A stretch of 64,000 bases of DNA from Bacilli bacterium. GTDB lineage: Bacteria; Bacillota_I; Bacilli_A; RFN20; CAG-826. The DNA is taken from positions 1-64,000 of the forward strand of contig JAFUEZ010000020.1 of NCBI GenBank assembly GCA_017470115.1, written 5' to 3'. Of the stretch, positions 29,021 to 37,808 are shown piece by piece. Made by a program: the position numbers and the translations under genes. How positions within the stretch are numbered: the first letter of the stretch is position 1; the number at the start of each line of letters is the position of its first letter. A model generated the notes under the pieces. It was given only the letters and a program-made list of their open reading frames with translations, was not told where the DNA came from and searched no databases.

Positions 29021-29055
29021 AATAATTCTAGCCTTATGGCTAGAATTATTTATAT
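29021..29055 (+). terminator. Terminator between oppA2 and oppB2
   Basis: AATAATTCTAGCC-ttat-GGCTAGAATTATT is a perfect 13-bp stem followed by TATATTTAT. It is placed exactly as in opp operon 1. Confidence 0.85.
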
Positions 29056-29082
29056 TTATGGATTCAGAAAGGAGGAATAATA

Positions 29083-30132
29083 ATGACAAAATATGTCATA
29101 AAAAGAATTTTATTAGCATTTTTTACTTGTTTTATTGTTTTGTCACTTACATATATTCTTCTTTGCTTACTTAAAGTTGAAAAAGTGTTTTTACCTTCTC
29201 AAGGTCAAGTTTTCGCTTACTATATGGATCAAGTTAAAAGAGGTTTCCTTGTTGTAACTGAAAATATTCCAAGTAACAAATATGGTAATCTTCTTGATAC
29301 CATTACACTTGGAGAAGGTGCAAACAAAACCATCTATTATTTTTATCAAAAACCAGTTTTTGATAGATATATTAGTTGGTTAGGAAGTATCTTTACAAAA
29401 TGGGATTGGGGTACGAGTAGTGGATTTGAAGTAGGTAGAGATACACTTGATATTTTACTTTCACGCCTTCCTACGACAATGACTTTAAATATCATTTCTG
29501 TTCTTATTTCTGTTCCGCTTGGTATAGGATATGGTGTCATTTTAGCTCTTAAAAAGGGTTCAGTATTTGATAATGTATCTCAAGTTATAATCATGATTAT
29601 GATTTCAATACCTGGTTTCGTATTGATCTCATATTTAATCATGCTTTCTTATAATGTCGATTGGCTGCCATCGTATTGGCCACAAGCCACTGACCCAACT
29701 TCAAGAAAAGTTGCCGCATATATTATTCCGGTCACAGTTTTATCACTTGGTTCTATTTTTGGATATGCAAGATTTGTTAGAGCCGAGCTTTGTGAAGTTT
29801 TGGAATCAGAATATTTACTTTTAGCACGTACAAAAGGTTTGACAAGACGTCAAGCTATTTTGCGTCATGCTTTTAGAAACTCAATGGTTCCTGTTTTACC
29901 ATCTGTTGTTAGTGAATTCGTTGGAATTTTAGGTGGTTCTATGATTTTAGAAAACCTTTATCAAATTCCAGGTGTTGGCCAACTTTATATGGCTGCATTC
30001 AATCATAAAGATTATTCACTTTTGATGACAGATATGGCGTTTTATACAATTATTGGTTTATTAGCCGGAATTATCGTTGATTTATCATATGGATTTATCG
30101 ATCCTCGTATCAGAATGGGGGCAAAGAAATAG
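29083..30132 (+). CDS. oppB: oligopeptide ABC transporter permease OppB (copy 2)
   Basis: This 349-residue permease is a paralogue of the OppB at 18.5 kb. It has the N-terminal helix (8-28), the extracellular segment ending in FTKWDWGTS and the EAA loop EYLLLARTKGLTRRQAIL. It closes with YGFIDPRIRMGAKK. AAAGGAGG lies just before the start. It lies one base before oppC2. Confidence 0.95.
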   Translation: MTKYVIKRILLAFFTCFIVLSLTYILLCLLKVEKVFLPSQGQVFAYYMDQVKRGFLVVTENIPSNKYGNLLDTITLGEGANKTIYYFYQKPVFDRYISWLGSIFTKWDWGTSSGFEVGRDTLDILLSRLPTTMTLNIISVLISVPLGIGYGVILALKKGSVFDNVSQVIIMIMISIPGFVLISYLIMLSYNVDWLPSYWPQATDPTSRKVAAYIIPVTVLSLGSIFGYARFVRAELCEVLESEYLLLARTKGLTRRQAILRHAFRNSMVPVLPSVVSEFVGILGGSMILENLYQIPGVGQLYMAAFNHKDYSLLMTDMAFYTIIGLLAGIIVDLSYGFIDPRIRMGAKK

Positions 30133-30133
30133 T

Positions 30134-32128
30134 ATGGAAGAAAAGAACATTACATATTTAGATTCTGATGGAAGAGAAGTAAATCTTAATCAAAGTGATT
30201 TTGAACTTGTTCAAAATAATAAAAAGATTACTGATGTTAAATTGCATGGAAAGCCAACTACATTCTTTAAAGATGCAATGAAACGTTTCGCTAAATCAAA
30301 ATCTGCAGTCGTTGGTGGTATTATTGTTGGAATGCTCGTTCTTGGAGCAATTATATTCCCAACATTTACTCCTGATGAAGGAGTTTATGATGTTTCAAAT
30401 AAGGGTGGTGGAACCGCTGCTGAAGCAGGCCTTTCTCCTAAATTATTTGATGCTGGATTTGGGTTCTGGGATGGAACCGTTAAAAGAGAAAGAGTTTTAT
30501 ATGATAACGAAGCGAAAGCTCCGGTTAATTATAAAGAAGACACATATTTTAATGTTGTTGTTTACGAAAGAATCGAAGAAAACGTTTATAGTGAATACGC
30601 AAAAGGTGGATTTGTAAATGTTTTCTGTTCAAATGCTGATGACCCATCTAATTATTTCTCACCTGTAATTAATTTTACTTCTACAGAAAATTATCAGCTT
30701 TCATATAAACTAAGTAATGAAGATTATGAAGTTTATCAATTTGTTGGTTATAAATTAGGAATTAAATCAGGTGATCAAATGTATTATCTTGTTGGAGATT
30801 CTAGTTCATACTCAACTGTACTTGAAAATAATTTCAGTATTAAAGAACAATTTGTAGCTAATGGCTATTCAATTTCTGAATTCCCAACTAGTGGTTCTTT
30901 ATATTTTGAAGTCTCTCCATCAGAAGATGATGAAAAGAGTGGAAATTTACTCATTGAAAAAGTAAATATTTCTTCATCGAAAGAAGAAGAAAATGAACTT
31001 TTAAGTCGTATCTCATTTAATGATGGAAACGAAGCAATGGTTAGAGAAAGAGATGAAGCAACTGGATGGGATGGTGATTTTGGGCTTTCTGCTCATAAAG
31101 TCTTATTCACTTATTGCGATTTCACTTTTGATCAATACGCAAATGCTTATGGAAAATACCGTACAACTTATGGACCAAGACAATTATCAATCGATGTTGA
31201 AAACGGTGGAGTCGAAGTAGATTTTGCTCATCATGGAACTAATGCAACTAATGATTTAGAAGTTTTAAAAGAAAGATATAAAGTTATCGATCAAACTAAA
31301 ACTGCTTTAGCTGAAGTTGTTGAACAAATTGGTGATGCTGTTTATAATCCAGCAACTGGAAAATATTCAGGATTTACATTAACTGTTAAATTATGGAAGT
31401 ATAGAGAGCTAGGTTATGAAACTATGCCAAGATTCTTCCTTGGAACAAATACAAAATGTCAAGATTACATGAAATTATTATTTACAGGTATGAGATTCTC
31501 GTTCTTACTTGCAATTGGAATTAGTGCTGTAAATATTATCATTGGTCTTATTTGGGGTTCAATTTCTGGTTATTTTGGCGGATGGACCGATATTATCATG
31601 GAAAGAATTTGTGATATTCTCGCAGGTCTTCCAACTACAGTTATTATTACACTTTGTATTCTTTATGGTCGTGAGTTTAATTGGGGCAATAGTGCCGATG
31701 TTATCGCACTTATGATTGCTTTATTCATGACTGGTTGGATGGGAGTAAGTGCAAGAACTCGTACCCAATTCTATAGATACAAAGGTAGAGAATATGTTTT
31801 AGCAAGTAGAACACTTGGTGCAAAAGATGCTCGACTTATTTTTAAACATATTTTACCAAATAGTGCTGGTACAATTATTACTGGTTCAATTTTAATGATT
31901 CCAAGTGTTATTTATACAGAAGCTAGTATTGCTTATTTAGGTTTAGGTTTAAAGAATCAAATCTTATTTGGTGTTGTTCTTGCAAATAACAATAACTACT
32001 ATAAAGGAGATTTGGCATATTTACTCTTTATTCCTACATTCATTATGATGCTTTTACTTGTCTCGTTTAATTTATTCGGTAATGGCTTACGTGATGCCTT
32101 TAACCCTCAATTGAAAGGAAGCGAATAA
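30134..32128 (+). CDS. oppC: oligopeptide ABC transporter permease OppC with large extracellular insert (copy 2)
   Basis: This 664-residue OppC has one membrane helix (about 57-77) and then about 360 residues of hydrophilic, beta-rich insert. The permease core starts near residue 430 (FFLGTNTKCQDYMKLLFTG; EAA loop EYVLASRTLGAKDARLIF). The N-terminal TTFFKDAMKRFAKSKS matches copy 1, while the insert has diverged strongly. The start at 30134 follows GGGGGCAAAG. The insert faces outside by topology and may contact OppA. Confidence 0.92.
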   Translation: MEEKNITYLDSDGREVNLNQSDFELVQNNKKITDVKLHGKPTTFFKDAMKRFAKSKSAVVGGIIVGMLVLGAIIFPTFTPDEGVYDVSNKGGGTAAEAGLSPKLFDAGFGFWDGTVKRERVLYDNEAKAPVNYKEDTYFNVVVYERIEENVYSEYAKGGFVNVFCSNADDPSNYFSPVINFTSTENYQLSYKLSNEDYEVYQFVGYKLGIKSGDQMYYLVGDSSSYSTVLENNFSIKEQFVANGYSISEFPTSGSLYFEVSPSEDDEKSGNLLIEKVNISSSKEEENELLSRISFNDGNEAMVRERDEATGWDGDFGLSAHKVLFTYCDFTFDQYANAYGKYRTTYGPRQLSIDVENGGVEVDFAHHGTNATNDLEVLKERYKVIDQTKTALAEVVEQIGDAVYNPATGKYSGFTLTVKLWKYRELGYETMPRFFLGTNTKCQDYMKLLFTGMRFSFLLAIGISAVNIIIGLIWGSISGYFGGWTDIIMERICDILAGLPTTVIITLCILYGREFNWGNSADVIALMIALFMTGWMGVSARTRTQFYRYKGREYVLASRTLGAKDARLIFKHILPNSAGTIITGSILMIPSVIYTEASIAYLGLGLKNQILFGVVLANNNNYYKGDLAYLLFIPTFIMMLLLVSFNLFGNGLRDAFNPQLKGSE

Positions 32129-32130
32129 TT

Positions 32131-34134
32131 ATGGAAAATAAAGAAAAAGTATTGGAAGTAAAAGATTTAGTAGTTTCCTTCAAAACCGATAGAGGCATAG
32201 TCCACGCAGTTAGAGGAGTTTCATTTGACCTTTATAAAGGTGAAACTCTTTGTATTGTTGGTGAATCTGGTTCAGGAAAATCAGTTACTAACAAAGCAAT
32301 CATGGGAATTAGTGCTAAAAATGCAATCATTGAACAAGGTTCAATTATGTATGAAGGTGAAGACTTAATCAGAGTTTCTGAAGAAGAGTTCCACCGTATT
32401 AGAGGACATAAAATTGGAATGATTTTCCAAGATCCTTTAAGCGCTTTAAATCCTGTTATGAAAATTGGTAAGCAAATTACAGAAGCTACCATGGTTAATA
32501 ACGATATTTTAAAAAGAAAATATAACGAATTAATCGCAAATGAGTTAACTGCATTTAGAAATAATGAAGCTAATACAAATTACAATATTTCAAAACTCAA
32601 AAATGAAATAAATATTAATGAAGGCTATATTAAGAATTTAACTGAACTTAAAAAGAATGAAGAAAAGGTTCAAAAACAGCTTGCTAATCCTTCATTAAAA
32701 GAAGAAAAGAAAGTAGCTTTAGAAGCTTCATTACAAGAAAATAAAGAGAAGCAAGAAAGAATTAGTACCGAAATTGCTGATTATGTCTTGAATTTCAAAA
32801 AGCAAAATGTTGCTAGTATTGAACGTTATGAAAAACGTATTAAAAAATATGAAGCTTTAAGTTTTGAAGATGAGATTAAATCACAAATTAACCAAAACAA
32901 TATCGCTAAAACTAAGTTACATTTAGATATCATTAAAGATCCTTCATTTGTTGAATTTGATCTTAATGATGTTATGTCTTCTTTAAAACATCGTAACGCA
33001 GAACTTAGCAAACTATTAGAATCTTATAAAGCAGAATTTAAACTTTGTAAAAATGCTTTAAAAGCAGATTTAGATAGAAAGAAAAAAGAAGCAAAAGCAA
33101 AAGTTGACGCTTATCATAAAGAACTTATTGAAGAAAATAAAGCTAATCTTGATGCAATTGCTAAAGAAAAGGCTGAATATGAAGCTGAACTTACATCTTT
33201 AAGAAGTACGCTTTCAGAAGCTGAACTCAAGACAATCGATGAAATCTTAGATTACAATAAGAAAGCAAAAGCGGCTTATGAAAAAGCTCAAAAGAAAAAT
33301 AAAGAAATTAACCTTTCTAAGCAAATTAAAAATGATCTTGAGTTAAAAGAACTTCCAAATGCTAGATATGCAGAACTTTTAGCTAAGATTGAAGAATGTG
33401 ATGTAAAAACCGAGCAAGAAAAACAAGATTTTATTAATAAGACTCGTATTACAAAAGCTGAAGCAAAACGTATGGCTTTAGAGGTCATGAAAGAAGTTGG
33501 CATTCCACTTCCTGAACAACGTTTCAAACAATATCCATTTGAATTCTCAGGTGGTATGAGACAACGTATCGTTATTGCAATTGCTTTAACTGCAAATCCA
33601 GATATTTTAATTTGTGATGAGCCAACAACAGCGCTTGATGTCACGATTCAAGCTCAAATTCTTGATCTTATTAATAAACTTAAAGAAAAACGTAATTTAT
33701 CGTGTATTTTCATTACGCACGATTTAGGTGTTGTCGCTCATATGGCTGATAGAGTTGCTGTTATGTATGCTGGTAAAATTGTTGAATATGGAACTGCTCA
33801 AGAAGTATTTTTTGATCCACGTCATCCATATACTTGGGCACTTTTATCATCAATTCCTGATTTAAATAGTAAAGAAAAACTTGATGCAATTCCAGGAACA
33901 CCTCCTGATATGCTTTATCCTCCAAAAGGAGATGCATTTGCTTTAAGAAGTAAATATGCTATGAAGGTTGACTTTGAACATATGCCACCTTACTTTAAGG
34001 TTACAGATACTCACTATGCAGCAACTTGGCTTTTAGCTAAAGAAGCACCAAAAGTTGAGATGCCAGCAATCGTTAAAACTCGTATTGAGACAGCTAAAAA
34101 GATGATGGAGGAGGACGCAAAGAATGAAAAATAA
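32131..34134 (+). CDS. oppD: oligopeptide ABC transporter ATPase OppD with coiled-coil insert (copy 2)
   Basis: This 667-residue ABC ATPase has Walker A GESGSGKS at 44-51, the Q-loop FQDPLSALNP and the signature SGGMRQR near 475. Walker B is ILICDEPTTALD, and the C-terminal PGTPPDMLYPPKGDAF is intact. Between Q-loop and signature lie about 300 residues of Lys/Glu-rich coiled coil (about 120-440). Usual OppD is about 330-360 residues. AAAGGAAG precedes the start. It is the separate counterpart of the first half of the OppDF fusion. Confidence 0.94.
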   Translation: MENKEKVLEVKDLVVSFKTDRGIVHAVRGVSFDLYKGETLCIVGESGSGKSVTNKAIMGISAKNAIIEQGSIMYEGEDLIRVSEEEFHRIRGHKIGMIFQDPLSALNPVMKIGKQITEATMVNNDILKRKYNELIANELTAFRNNEANTNYNISKLKNEININEGYIKNLTELKKNEEKVQKQLANPSLKEEKKVALEASLQENKEKQERISTEIADYVLNFKKQNVASIERYEKRIKKYEALSFEDEIKSQINQNNIAKTKLHLDIIKDPSFVEFDLNDVMSSLKHRNAELSKLLESYKAEFKLCKNALKADLDRKKKEAKAKVDAYHKELIEENKANLDAIAKEKAEYEAELTSLRSTLSEAELKTIDEILDYNKKAKAAYEKAQKKNKEINLSKQIKNDLELKELPNARYAELLAKIEECDVKTEQEKQDFINKTRITKAEAKRMALEVMKEVGIPLPEQRFKQYPFEFSGGMRQRIVIAIALTANPDILICDEPTTALDVTIQAQILDLINKLKEKRNLSCIFITHDLGVVAHMADRVAVMYAGKIVEYGTAQEVFFDPRHPYTWALLSSIPDLNSKEKLDAIPGTPPDMLYPPKGDAFALRSKYAMKVDFEHMPPYFKVTDTHYAATWLLAKEAPKVEMPAIVKTRIETAKKMMEEDAKNEK

Positions 34135-35566
34135 AGAAAAAGAAAAAAAGATAATTACTCCTGAAGAAACTTTAGCTGACGAAGAAGTACTTGTTGAACA
34201 AGATTATCAAAACATTAAAGATGATCCAATTTTAAGAGAAAATTTAGCTAAAGCTCAAGAATCTCTTGATGAAAGACGTCTTGTTGATAATGAGTATTAT
34301 AGTGAACATGCTCACCCAGTTAGTGAAAACGAGATTGAAGGTGCTAAAACTCCTGAAGAAGAAAAAGAACTTATTGAGAAAATTCAAAGTAAAACAAAAT
34401 TTAGAGAAGAATATGTAAAAAACAATGTAATTCTTTCTGTAAATCATTTGAAACAATATTTCTTCTTTGGAAGCGGTCCAGGAAGATTCAAGCTTAAAGC
34501 GGTTCACGATGTTTCTTTCCAAGTTCATGAAAAGGAAGTTTTTGGTATCGTTGGTGAATCAGGATGTGGTAAAACAACAACTGGTCGTTCTATTATTCGT
34601 TTATATAACATTACTAGTGGTTCTGTATATTATAAAGGACATAGAATTGCTGCTGGTTCAAGATGGAACGAAAAAGAAATCAAATATACTAAAATCAGAG
34701 AAAGAAAACGTCTTAAAGAACTAAATGAAAAGCTTAAAAAAGGCGAAGTGACAAAAGAAGAATTTGAAGCTCAAAAGAAAGAGATTGTTGATCACGCTAA
34801 AGGTATTATTAAAGTTCAAAAAGCAAAAATTAAGCAAATTAAATATGATGATACCCACGTAGATCCAAAACTTATGAGAGAAATTCAAATGATCTTCCAA
34901 GATCCTATTGATTCTCTTGATCCTCGTATGACTGTCGAATCAATTATTTCTGAAGGTTTAGAAATTCAAGGATTCCATAATAAGAAAGAAAACCATATCA
35001 AGGTCGTTGAAGCTCTTGAACGTGTTGGTTTAATTGAAGATTATGCAAACAGATATCCACATGAATTTAGCGGTGGTCAACGTCAAAGAATCGGTATTGC
35101 ACGCGCTCTTATCATGAATCCAAAATTATTAATTTGTGATGAACCAATTTCCGCACTTGATGTCTCTATCCGTGCTCAAATTATTAATTTACTTGATGAT
35201 TTACGTAGAGAAATGGGCTTATCAATTATCTTCATTGCTCACGATTTATCAGTTGTTAAATATTTCTGTGATAGAATTGCTGTTATGTATTTTGGTGAAA
35301 TTGTTGAGCTTGCTACATCAGATGAACTTTTCAAGCATCCTCTCCATCCATATACAAAGAGTTTATTATCAGCAATTCCTATTCCAAATCCATATTTAGA
35401 AAAGAAGAGAGTAAGAATTTCTTACAATCCTAGAGAATATCACGATTATAGTGTTGAAAAACCATCACTTGTTGAAATCTTACCAGGACACTTCATTCTT
35501 GCAAACTCAGCAGAAGTTGAAAAATATAAAGTTGAGATCGCTGAACTAGATAAGAAAAAGGAATAA
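34124..35566 (+). CDS. oppF: oligopeptide ABC transporter ATPase OppF (copy 2)
   Basis: This 480-residue ABC ATPase starts with about 95 acidic residues, then VILSVNHLKQYFFFG. It has Walker A GESGCGKT, a small helical insert (about 190-235), the Q-loop FQDPIDSLDPRMT, the signature SGGQRQR and Walker B LLICDEPISALD. It overlaps oppD2 by 11 bases in another frame with GGAGGAGG just upstream, so translation is probably coupled. The acidic N-terminal part contains NEIEGAKTPEEEKE, which matches the linker in the fused OppDF (NEIEGAENKEEAIK). Confidence 0.94.
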   Translation: MKNKEKEKKIITPEETLADEEVLVEQDYQNIKDDPILRENLAKAQESLDERRLVDNEYYSEHAHPVSENEIEGAKTPEEEKELIEKIQSKTKFREEYVKNNVILSVNHLKQYFFFGSGPGRFKLKAVHDVSFQVHEKEVFGIVGESGCGKTTTGRSIIRLYNITSGSVYYKGHRIAAGSRWNEKEIKYTKIRERKRLKELNEKLKKGEVTKEEFEAQKKEIVDHAKGIIKVQKAKIKQIKYDDTHVDPKLMREIQMIFQDPIDSLDPRMTVESIISEGLEIQGFHNKKENHIKVVEALERVGLIEDYANRYPHEFSGGQRQRIGIARALIMNPKLLICDEPISALDVSIRAQIINLLDDLRREMGLSIIFIAHDLSVVKYFCDRIAVMYFGEIVELATSDELFKHPLHPYTKSLLSAIPIPNPYLEKKRVRISYNPREYHDYSVEKPSLVEILPGHFILANSAEVEKYKVEIAELDKKKE

Positions 35567-35579
35567 AAACTACATTATT

Positions 35580-35606
35580 AACCTCTAACTTTGATTAGAG
35601 GTTTTT
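35580..35606 (+). terminator. Rho-independent terminator of opp operon 2
   Basis: AACCTCTAA-ctttga-TTAGAGGTT is followed by a T-run, 13 bases after the oppF stop. Confidence 0.9.
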
Positions 35607-35700
35607 AATTTAAATTTGCTTTATTCTTGAATGAAATTACTTATAGTTAATAACAAGTTATTAGCAGTTAAAAAACATTAAGATAAAATTAACATTTTGC

Positions 35701-35728
35701 TTGTTTAAAATTCTATCTATTGTAAAAT
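35701..35728 (+). promoter_or_regulatory. Candidate promoter for the structured leader / SWIM gene
   Basis: TTGTTT (35701-35706) and TAAAAT (35723-35728) are spaced by 16 bases. It would start RNA near 35735, about 190 bases before the SWIM-domain gene. Confidence 0.45.
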
Positions 35729-35734
35729 TAAAGT

Positions 35735-35900
35735 ATGAATAAAATAAAAGTCGCAAATAATGCGCGTCAAAACATAATTTTTATTTTATATGGAGATAGA
35801 CTCTTAAAATTCAATGTTTTAAGAAGTAATAAATGATGAACAGAAATCTGGCCTGCTTATTTATGCAGTGCAAAATGGTTTCTGTTTTTTATTACTTTCG
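35735..35900 (+). ncRNA. Structured leader RNA, class not recognised
   Basis: The 357-base gap between oppF2 and the next gene holds a terminator, a promoter and then several stems. One is ATAAAATAAAA with TTTTATTTTAT (about 35738-35790). The second is CTTAAAA-ttcaatg-TTTTAAG (35803-35823). The third is a long stem: AAGTAATAAA (35824-35833) with TTTATTACTT (35888-35897), continued by ACAGAAA (35840-35846) with TTTCTGT (35879-35885). The apex holds CCTGC...GCAG. A GGGGAGG ribosome site follows at once. It matches no riboswitch consensus I can name; a stand-alone small RNA is also possible. Confidence 0.5.
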
Positions 35901-35923
35901 TTTAGTTAGGGGAGGAATAAGAA

Positions 35924-37597
35924 ATGACTAAAGAAGAAGTATTCTCATTAGAGGTCCTTGAAAAAGGTAAAAGACGTTACAATCAAGGAAAAGTTAAAAA
36001 CATTCACATGCTAGACAATATGCTCTATGCATCAGTTTATGGTAACGATCTTTACAAAGTTAAAATCAATTTAGTTGATAACGTAGTTAAAAGAATGGAT
36101 TGTTCATGTTTAGAAGCTCAACTCGGTAAAAGATGTAGACATGAAGCAGCAGCTATTACAGCTTTAGAAAACGAACTCAATCAACGTTTAAAATTTGAAC
36201 TTAATGATAACCATCGTGAAGATAGAATCAAATGGGCTCTTGAAAGAATGAACGAAAATGAAAAAGATGAGCTTTTATATTCATATATTGCAAATGATTC
36301 TAAAGAAAATAGACACATGGTTTTATTTAGATATGCTTTCAAAACAATGGAAGAAAAAGAAGAATACATTAGAAATAAAGCTAAAGACGTCATTGATTCA
36401 TATGAGAATTATTATGGATTAATTAATGATAACGATGAATATTTATTTGAAATCGTTCCTCAATTTGCTCCAATTGAAATCGTATTCCCATTTGTTAATG
36501 AATATTTAAATGAAGGATATAAAAAAGAAAGTATTGCATTAGTTAGTGAAATGCTTCATTACTTACTCAAAAATAGCGAAAAGACATTCAATATTTTTGG
36601 TGAAAAGATTGTAAATTTACTCGTTGATTTAAGTAAGTATGTTGAAAATCCAGAGTTAGTTAAATTTGCATATGAACAATTAAGAAGCGCTCTTGATGCC
36701 GCTCCAACTCCAAAAGAAAGAGAACTTATTGTCAAGAAGATGATTTATGGCTTCAATGATCCTGAATTTTCACTTGAAAAACTTAAGGATATTAAATCAT
36801 TCTTAGGCTCAGTCCCTAAAGCAGATTTAGTTAAAGCAAGTGACGTGATTAAAGTATTTGTTGAAGATTCACTCCCAGAAGAAGTTAAATCAAGCAAGCA
36901 ATACGAAGCACTTGTTAATGAATTCTCATTCTTACCATGTTTCTTATTCTCAAAGATTGATGAACTTACAGCAAAAGGTAAAAATAAAGAAGCTCTTGTC
37001 TTAATTGATGAATCATTAGTTAAACTTGAAAATGAATATGACTATAGATTTGATGATGCAACTTTACTTTTAAAGGAAGCAGAACTTAATGCTGCAGAAG
37101 GTTTCAACGAAGAAGCAGTCAAGAATATTAGAGCTGCATTTAAACTTGAACCAAAACTTGAAATCTTAGAGCAATTAAAAGCTTTACTTTCAAAAGATGA
37201 ATATCAAAAAGAAATTCTTGCTTCTTATCTTGATCTTAAAGACACAGAAGCAGTTAGAATTTTACTTTCAGAAGGTTATGATGGCTTAGCATTAAAGATT
37301 ATTGACCGTAAATTTACTGGTAAATATGCTTTAACTTTCATTTCAAAATATCTCAATCAATTTAAGACAGTTGATAAATCAACCTTAAAAGAGATTGTTG
37401 AATCCAAGATCAATGAAGCATTAAACGGAACAATTGCTGTTAAATATGCTGATGTCTTAAATTATGCGAAAATGGTTTATAGACTAGATGGCTCAAAAGA
37501 TGAAGCAATTAAAATCTTAAGATTATGGGAAAAGAAATTTGCTAGAGATGAGCAATTTGTCGAACTTATTGAAAGAGAAATTAAGAAATTAAATTAG
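35924..37597 (+). CDS. SWIM zinc-finger domain protein
   Basis: This 557-residue protein has an N-terminal SWIM zinc finger of the CxC...CxH type: Cys60, Cys62, Cys71 and His73 (CSCLEAQLGKRCRHEA). The rest is mainly helical, with TPR-like repeats in the C-terminal half (for example AELNAAEGFNEEAVKNIRAAFKLEP). SWIM domains bind DNA or proteins and are often found with SNF2-type helicases, but no helicase lies nearby. The start has GGGGAGG upstream. It sits behind the structured leader described above. Function is unknown. Confidence 0.85.
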   Translation: MTKEEVFSLEVLEKGKRRYNQGKVKNIHMLDNMLYASVYGNDLYKVKINLVDNVVKRMDCSCLEAQLGKRCRHEAAAITALENELNQRLKFELNDNHREDRIKWALERMNENEKDELLYSYIANDSKENRHMVLFRYAFKTMEEKEEYIRNKAKDVIDSYENYYGLINDNDEYLFEIVPQFAPIEIVFPFVNEYLNEGYKKESIALVSEMLHYLLKNSEKTFNIFGEKIVNLLVDLSKYVENPELVKFAYEQLRSALDAAPTPKERELIVKKMIYGFNDPEFSLEKLKDIKSFLGSVPKADLVKASDVIKVFVEDSLPEEVKSSKQYEALVNEFSFLPCFLFSKIDELTAKGKNKEALVLIDESLVKLENEYDYRFDDATLLLKEAELNAAEGFNEEAVKNIRAAFKLEPKLEILEQLKALLSKDEYQKEILASYLDLKDTEAVRILLSEGYDGLALKIIDRKFTGKYALTFISKYLNQFKTVDKSTLKEIVESKINEALNGTIAVKYADVLNYAKMVYRLDGSKDEAIKILRLWEKKFARDEQFVELIEREIKKLN

Positions 37598-37618
37598 TTA
37601 ATATAACTTAACTTTATT

Positions 37619-37649
37619 GGTGTCAAGTAAAAATACTTGACACCTTTTT
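37619..37649 (+). terminator. Rho-independent terminator
   Basis: GGTGTCAAGT-aaaaat-ACTTGACACC is followed by TTTTT. Confidence 0.95.
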
Positions 37650-37808
37650 AATTTTCAAAAATATTAGGGTTTTGCAAGGTATTTATATCAAATTCCTAAT
37701 TTTATTGTTAAAAAATCATGATAATTTCATTAATTTTTTTATCTTCTCTCTTTACTAATATTGATAGAAGTCTAAAATATTAATGATATTTTAAAGGGAG
37801 AATTCGTT

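Noticed and set aside
35735-35900. SRP RNA, tmRNA or T-box leader
   Set aside because: The conserved core sequences of these RNAs are absent. A 6S-like fold cannot be ruled out by eye, but I could not support it.
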